Assembly (NCBI GenBank): GCA_963920575.1
Contig: OY986972.1
Coordinates: forward strand, 23,298,672-23,362,671
DNA length: 64,000 bases
Source: Narthecium ossifragum
Lineage: Eukaryota; Streptophyta; Magnoliopsida; Dioscoreales; Nartheciaceae
Direction: 5' to 3'
Shown: positions 59,602 through 64,000 of the stretch, piece after piece
How positions within the stretch are numbered: the stretch's first letter is position 1
How the letters are laid out: each line of letters opens with the position of its first letter
The notes under the pieces: model-generated
Databases searched by the model: none
Seen by the model: only the letters and a program-made list of their open reading frames with translations
Told to the model about the DNA's origin: nothing
Translations under genes and position numbers: made by a program

Positions 59602-60788
59602 TGTTAGAACAGAAATATAACCGTTGACTGGTCAAATAGTCAATGTCAAAATCTACTCCACACTTAAGTATCAAATGATTGTAGTTAAGTTCTACTTCTT
59701 CAAACGATGTTCGAATCAGAGGTATCAAGTTAAATGAAAACTTAGATTAGACCTAATTTAATAATCTAATTAAAAACTAATTATCTAGATCAACTTAAAA
59801 TAGTTTAAATTAACCTAATGAAAGCATAAACCATCTAATATTATGAAACTAATTAAAGAAAGCCTTAAAGATTAAACTAAGTTACTAAATCCAAAGAAAA
59901 TATATTTAAATCTACTCATTAACTTAATCTAATCTATGAAATAAGAGCCACTAATATTACATTAATTTAAGGAAAAGCAGTAAAGAACTCTAAGAAAGGA
60001 AGAAGAAAACATAACGATCTAAACTTAAATTATTCATCTAAAACAGTAATCTAAACTACTTAAAGCAGAAAAGACTAACTAAAGATTGAATAAACGATGC
60101 CATTATATTAAACTAAATCAACTTACAGGAATAGTAAACATATTGAAAGAACAGAAAGAAATCCAAGCACGCAGGCTCTGTGTTAGGTTTGCGAGAGAGA
60201 TTACACAGTAAAAGAGAAAGGTATTTATACTAGAGGTCCAGCACGTTCTCCGTCGTCTTCCATCTTTCACTCTGGATGAGCCGCGTGTCCCATGTTCTCC
60301 GATATTTCCTCGTTTCTGCATTCTTTGCTCTGGCAGATGACGATTGCGTCTGGATGATGAGCTTCTGGCCGATGACGATTGCGTCAGGTCGGTGAGCTTG
60401 TGTATTGTAACGTTATCTTTCTTGATTGGCGCTTTCTCTTATTTCGTTTCTTCATCGTCCAAAGCTGACACTTTGTTCTTTAAATGAACAAAGTCTTTGG
60501 CCGATAACCTGTTATCACTTTTGGTCGATAAACTTTTTGTGTAAGGAAGATCATCCTTCTTAGTAAAAAGTATCATCGTTTGTAAATCGTTATCGCTCTT
60601 GATTGACGGTTTCTTCATGTGGAAACAATCATCATTTTTTATTGATGATTTTTCTCTTTGGGCGATGATCTTAATCGACGGTTTCATTCTTTGGACGATA
60701 TCGCTCAATTGGATTTGAAAGTCTATCGGTCATATTTATTATGCTGACATGTTAATCATTGATTGGTTAGCTATTATATTGGCTAACA
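59602..60788 (-). mobile_element. Solo LTR, family C, copy 1 (minus)
   Basis: 1187 bp with TGTTAG/CTAACA termini and perfect TSD AAATC at 59597-59601 and 60789-60793. It aligns in inverted orientation over nearly its full length with 61618-62689 (shared TTTGCGAGAGAGAT, GCCGCGTGTCCCA). It contains repeated GAT(C/G)AT-rich degenerate units. Confidence 0.88.
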
Positions 60789-60793
60789 AAATC

Positions 60794-61546
60794 TTTATTA
60801 AAATGAAAATTATAGATTTTGAAATCCTATGGGTGTGAAATGATATGAAAAGTGGATAATAGCATTTAACCATGCATATATAGCTGCGCCATGAATAGAA
60901 TATGCATGCCAGGATTTCCCCTCCCGAGCAGTTTTTCAGATCGCCGGGGCGACCACATTGTTTTGGGGTTCGGTGGACAAAAATTAAGATACTTTATAAT
61001 CTTATCTTAGAGATATAAATATCACATGTTGGAATCTGACTAGTGACGAGGTTTAATAGAGGCAAAGAGGGGGAGGGGGATTTGGTTTTAGACAACAATA
61101 TGGTGGATGGTGGGGCATCTCAGGGATGTATAAGTCTCATTAATTCCAAGAGAGCAGAATTATTATAGAGCTGATTTTATTACTAGGCAGACCCGTTTTT
61201 AGCAAATATATATATGGAGGGTTTGGATCCAAAGAGGTATGTCTCGGTGGAAGTTAGGTGTGATTAGTACTTTGTAATCACCTAATCTTCAGGCTTATCT
61301 GTTAAAAAAACAAAAACTACACTGCCCCGTGGATGATTGAACTAGACCATGGATTAAAGCTAGTTGAGAGAAAGAGACATTAGAAAAGATGCTTGTGATC
61401 ATGATAGCACATGGGAGACGACTGACGAGGTCGTCCTTATCACAGCATCTTTAGCGTATCCGCCAGTGGAAAAAATGTCCTATTAGTTTTATAAAGTTAA
61501 TTGAAATGTCTCGTGATGAACTTGATCCGGCTTTTGAAAAACTGTT
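60794..61546. other. Intergenic DNA with a LINE-like tail
   Basis: About 61205-61315 resembles other LINE 3' tails here (AGGCTTATCTGTTAAAAAAAC). Nothing else recognised. Confidence 0.4.
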
Positions 61547-63062
61547 ATATAGTGTAGGGTGAATGTCATATCAGTTCTCAAATCTTCCTTAATTTCATTT
61601 ATACCCTAGAATCCTAGTGTTAGTCAAAATAATAGCTAATCAATCAATGATTGACATGCCAGTATAATAAATATGATCGACAGCTTTTCCAATTCAATTG
61701 GACGATGTTGTTCTAAAATAAGCAAGAGATCATCGATCAAAACAAAGAAACTATCATTTAAGGACGATGATGATCTTCGCATAAGGAAGTCATCGGCCAT
61801 GAGCGATGATGATTTAAAGACAAGAAATGTATCAACTAAGGAGGATGAAGATGTATGCAAGAAGGGAATATCGGCCAAGAAGAACGATATTGCAACAATA
61901 GGAAAGCTCATCAACCAGACAGAACCTTCATTGGCCAAACCGTGATGAGAAAAAATGAGGAAATAGAGAAGAACGTGGGACACGCGGCTTATCAAGAGTG
62001 AAAGATGGAAGATGACGGAGAACGTGTTGAGTGGAAGTTATCAAACCGCTCTAATATAAATAGTCTTCTCTCTTCACTCTGTGATCTCTCTCGCAAACCT
62101 AATACAGAGCCTATGCGTCTGGATTTCTTCCTGTTCTTTCAGAATATTTCATATTCATGTAAGTTAATATTATTCAATAAATGATCACGTTTCTTCCATG
62201 TTTAGCTTCTCTTTTCTGCATGATGTAGTTCAGATTACCGTCCTTAAGTAGATAAGTAATATAGGATTAGATTTCATGATGTTTTCTTTATCGTTTTCTT
62301 TAGAGACTTCTTTACTATTTTCTTTAGATTAGCTTAATTTAAGAGTTTTCATATCTTAATTTAGATTAAGTTAAACAATAGGTTTAAATGTATCTTTTCT
62401 TTGATTTAGTAAATTTAGGATGATCTTTACAGCTTTCTAGATTAAATAGCAGTTTTAGATGATTTCTTATTTGCAATAGACCAATTTAAGATTAATTTAG
62501 GTTTAATCTTGATAATTAGTTTTATTATAATATTAAATTAGGTTCAATCTAGATTTTTGTTTAACTTGACACATCTGTTCGAACATAGTTTGAAGGAGTT
62601 AGACTAAACTACAATCTCCTGATTCTTGAGTGTTAGATAATTTTGATCTTGATTATTTGACCGTCAACGGTTAAATTTCCACGCTAACACCTAGTAATGT
62701 AAAATTAGTCTCTAAAATCTACAAATGACTTCAAAACCCAGCTATGGTCTATCACTTTCAAAACCTAACTTATGCTCTACCGAACTATGTGAAAGGATAA
62801 AAATGCCCCTACATAACAGGATAAACCAAAACTTTAGATTTAAGAGACTATTATATTGTGCCTTGACATTTTTGTCCATTCACACGGTATGGTTGGATTT
62901 TAATCCTGGTCGAGACCCTTAACCGGACAGTGCTAGACGGAAGTTGGGTTTTGAATTGAAGTAATAGATTTCTTGGACTAATTTGATATTGTCAGTATTC
63001 CAGAGACTAATGTGAAATTAAAAAAGATTTGAGGAATTAATACGACATTAACTCTACAATGT
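61547..63062. mobile_element. TIR element interrupted by a solo LTR
   Basis: Left TGTAGGGTGAATGTCATATC and right (inward TTGTAGAGTTAATGTCGTAT) are inverted and match over about 65 bp, including CTCAAATCTT and TTAATTTCA. TSD not resolved. The family C LTR copy 2 sits inside it. Confidence 0.55.
61618..62689 (+). mobile_element. Solo LTR, family C, copy 2 (plus)
   Basis: 1072 bp, TGTTAGTCAAAATAATAGC to CCACGCTAACA, with perfect TSD CCTAG at 61613-61617 and 62690-62694. TATAAATAG at about 62054 is a plausible LTR promoter. The 90-codon frame 61673-61945 lies in the LTR and is not a gene. Confidence 0.88.
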
Positions 63063-63599
63063 ATGGTTAAAGATCTTCTTCTGCCTCAGGGGAACTGAAG
63101 ATGGTCTGGGTTGAATCAGACCCTGTTGGATGGCTTGAGCCTTGATTGGCATGGCTGACATTGGTCGACTTGGAACCGGGGCAGCATTGGCCAGATTTAG
63201 ATGTAAGCTGAGGTAGGCGATTAATGAGAGCAACTTGGCCTAATTATCTACACAAAGACAAAACCTTAAATAAGAAAGAAAACTATATATAGCAGCAACT
63301 GATCAAAGCATTAAAGATACTAGCTTCACTGTCCTAGCTAGTGTCCTCAGCTCGATCAGCACCCCAGAAGCTGGTCACTTGTCATTAGCTACTTGCCACT
63401 GTTACAACTTATCCGGTATTGGCAAGCGATGACTTGGAATGTCTCACCAACAGTGAGCGAGTGATCAATTCGTAGGAATATGGTAGAGCGTACTCAAATG
63501 GTTTTCTCTGCAAAATCACATTGTTAGAGGTAAGATTGCCATTACATGGTTTTGCAGGATAAGTGATCCCATCCCATTCCTACGAACACACACTTGCTC
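63063..63599. other. Intergenic DNA
   Basis: No gene or element recognised. Confidence 0.4.
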
Positions 63600-63798
63600 G
63601 TTTGATATGAGATAAGTTTATTCCGAGTTAAGAGATTCTAGGGTTAAGAAAAATAAAAATAAAATAATAATAATTATTTTGAATAAAAAAAATAGAGTTA
63701 CGGTAATAGATGGAATGAGAATAAATAAATAATAATTATCTAAAATAGAAAAAAGTGTTTGAGAATAAGTATGAAATCTCGTACCAAACAAGACATAG
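63600..63798. mobile_element. GTTTGG-type MITE, copy 10
   Basis: CGTTTGATATGAGATAAG to TCTCGTACCAAACAAG, with the complementary-strand form of the family interior (ACGGTAATAGATGGAATGAG). Confidence 0.65.
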
Positions 63799-63814
63799 AA
63801 AGATAAGATTGTTA

Positions 63815-64000
63815 GAAAAGACTTCATAGTTGAAGGCACGTCTCTCTTGTACAGCCTGTTATTATGGAGCCACATAAGCCTAATCCAAACCATGAGTGTC
63901 CTCTCTTTGACCTTAACAAAGCATTGCCTAGAGATAGCTGGATGTTCTTATGGTTATCTTGTATGATGATCAAATATTGGTGGTTGACATATATATATAT
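63815..64000 (+). mobile_element. LINE remnant, second copy of the 30.8/32.1-kb LINE
   Basis: Frame LFDLNKALPRDSWMFLW matches the DLNKALxxKWWW-type block after the RT domain. Nucleotide identity to 30820-30849 and 32144-32200 shows the uninterrupted order. Runs off the right edge. Confidence 0.6.

Noticed and set aside
61673..61945. 90-codon Ser/Lys-rich frame
   Set aside because: It lies wholly inside a solo LTR with degenerate internal repeats.
59602..62689. One giant inverted-repeat transposon
   Set aside because: Each arm has LTR-type TG..CA ends and its own different 5-bp TSD, so they are two separate solo LTRs.

Overview
This is nuclear DNA of a flowering plant. The genes have many introns with GT-AG borders, several families are plant-specific (COBRA-like, ROP-interactive RIC, PMEI-pectinesterase), and most of the rest is decayed transposable elements. 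Exons of the intron-poor genes (pectinesterases, COBRA-like gene) are very GC-rich while the DNA between genes is AT-rich. That contrast fits a monocot better than a eudicot, but the species cannot be named from this window. A 200-base run of N (50159-50358) is an assembly gap.

Left part (1-28.3 kb), five single genes. An LRAT/NC-domain gene (about 2.5-5.4 kb, +) has a tandemly duplicated promoter and first exon, and no visible exon for the H-box. A complete 11-exon TBC Rab-GAP gene follows (6971-13894, +, 451 codons). Then come three minus-strand genes: a COBRA-like GPI-anchored protein (17639-19991, 659 codons), DDRGK1/UFBP1 of the UFMylation pathway (21036-25551, 8 exons, 294 codons) and a RIC effector with a CRIB motif (26622-28224, 4 exons, 154 codons). 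I rebuilt every exon border by hand and reading frames stay open across all of them.

Middle (28.3-42.5 kb): no intact gene. It holds L1-type LINE remnants, solo LTRs, a long palindrome and a terminal-inverted-repeat element packed with an ACGCGT-centred tandem array.

Right part (42.8-56.6 kb): three tandem minus-strand pectin methylesterase genes, each with a membrane anchor, PMEI pro-domain, RKLL processing site and complete catalytic residues. Between them lie a hAT-like element carrying repeated fragments of a captured short-chain dehydrogenase gene, a Mutator-like element, LINE tails and a solo LTR. From 56.7 kb to the end there are only repeats, including two solo LTRs of one family in opposite orientation.

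The most informative structural signal is the set of insertions that can be dated relative to each other by target-site duplications (TSDs). Six solo LTRs of three families each have a perfect 5-bp TSD. Two Mutator-like elements have perfect 9-bp TSDs, one hAT-like element has a perfect 8-bp TSD, and one CACTA-like element is flanked by a 5-bp direct repeat. No LTR retrotransposon is intact, so unequal or intra-element recombination has evidently removed the internal regions. I found no tRNA, rRNA or CRISPR features.
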